Shown here one piece after another: positions 5,435 through 5,935 of a stretch of 5,935 nucleotides of DNA. The stretch's first letter is position 1, and every line of letters starts with the position of its first letter. A program made the position numbers and the translations under genes. Source of the DNA: Hydrogenimonas sp. Lineage in GTDB: Bacteria > Campylobacterota > Campylobacteria > Campylobacterales > Hydrogenimonadaceae. Below the pieces are notes generated by a model. That model made no database searches, was not told where the DNA came from, and worked only from the letters and a program-made list of their open reading frames with translations. The DNA is taken from NCBI GenBank assembly GCA_021647345.1, contig JAKIUX010000076.1:1-5935 (forward strand), in the 5' to 3' direction.

Positions 5435-5935
5435 TTGAGAATTTCTGAATGGGGCCTGCATAAGCTTTTGTATATTTTCGCAGCCATAGGGCTGATACTC
5501 TTCTCGGTCGGCTGCGGGTACAAACCTATGACTGCATATACCAAAAAGCTCTTCACCGATAAGATATATACTGAGGTTGAGGTATATCTTCGCGATCCTG
5601 AAAACGCCGTTTTGGTAAAAGATGCGATGAATGAGGCGATAGTGAGCCGTTTTGGAGCCAAAATTGCCAAAAAAGAGGATGCTACCACCCATCTTTGGAT
5701 ACGCTTTAAGAGTGTAAGATTTTCACCGATTCAGTACGATGCCAACGGCTATGCCGTCTACTACAGGGCAAATGTCAATCTGAGTGTGCGCTACTCTTCG
5801 CCGAAGAGCAGCGGCAGCGAGAGCGTTTCAGGTTTTTACGATTTTCCAATAGAACCGAATGCGGTTATATCGGACGCAAAAAGGTTTGAAGCTATTCGAT
5901 TCGGAGCCCAAAAAGCGCTGGACGAGTTCATTTCG
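5435..5935 (+). CDS. lptE: LptE-like LPS-assembly lipoprotein (5' part, truncated by window edge)
   Basis: The frame is open from TTG 5435 to the last base, 167 codons, with no stop. The N-terminus is a lipoprotein signal: Arg2, His9-Lys10, a hydrophobic run about 11-25, and Cys27 followed by GYKP. The lipobox reads SVGC; Ser at -3 instead of Leu is atypical, but Gly before Cys is standard. The mature part has a charged segment (KKLFTDKIYTEVEVYLRDP), a region about DAMNEAIVSRFGAKI and a beta-rich section (THLWIRFKSVRFSPIQYD; RANVNLSVRYSS) of the kind seen in LptE-type proteins, which plug LptD and help place lipopolysaccharide in the outer leaflet. Following leuS is its usual place in Campylobacterota. 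The name rests on the CGYKP start, this neighbourhood and overall shape; a general outer-membrane lipoprotein is the alternative. Product is exported by Sec and anchored by its lipid. Confidence 0.75.
   Translation, partial: MRISEWGLHKLLYIFAAIGLILFSVGCGYKPMTAYTKKLFTDKIYTEVEVYLRDPENAVLVKDAMNEAIVSRFGAKIAKKEDATTHLWIRFKSVRFSPIQYDANGYAVYYRANVNLSVRYSSPKSSGSESVSGFYDFPIEPNAVISDAKRFEAIRFGAQKALDEFIS

Noticed and set aside
5419..5436. Palindrome CCTTTAAAGG followed by TTTTTT as a terminator
   Set aside because: The palindrome has no loop, is AT-rich and is too short for a stable stem; it contains the Shine-Dalgarno of the next gene.

Overview
The window looks like a chromosomal segment from a Campylobacterota (Epsilonproteobacteria) bacterium, probably an environmental, non-host-restricted lineage. 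This rests on gene order (end of yajC, secD, secF, leuS, then an LptE-like lipoprotein), the short SecD (about 524 residues) and LeuRS (814 residues) typical of that phylum, and protein wording such as the SecD start MKINYR and the CGYKP lipoprotein start. This is my recognition of the families; no search was run. All genes lie on the + strand and are closely spaced, so they probably form one transcription unit. I see no tRNA, rRNA, CRISPR array, transposase or convincing intrinsic terminator.

Layout: 1-159 is the C-terminal end of YajC; 149-1723 is secD (overlapping yajC by 11 bases); 1724-1908 is an unusually long secD-secF gap filled by a structured, GC-rich repeat element; 1909-2880 is secF; 2881-2973 is a second gap with a degenerate piece of the same repeat family and a long hairpin; 2974-5418 is leuS; 5435-5935 is the start of an LptE-like lipoprotein gene, cut off by the window edge.

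Function: YajC, SecD and SecF form the accessory membrane complex that pulls exported proteins through SecYEG using the proton gradient. LeuRS charges tRNA-Leu. The lipoprotein is a Sec substrate and probably helps insert lipopolysaccharide into the outer membrane. The link between export and leucyl-tRNA charging looks like conserved neighbourhood rather than a shared pathway.

The coding genes are ordinary and intact. The unusual content is in the two gaps. The secD-secF gap has an exact 41-bp direct repeat with a 105-bp period around a palindromic core, and the second copy supplies the ribosome binding site of secF. The gap is also open in one frame from a GTG overlapping the secD stop to a TAA touching the secF start. 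The secF-leuS gap has a strand-asymmetric hairpin overlapping a leucine-codon-containing mini-ORF that ends inside the leuS start codon.
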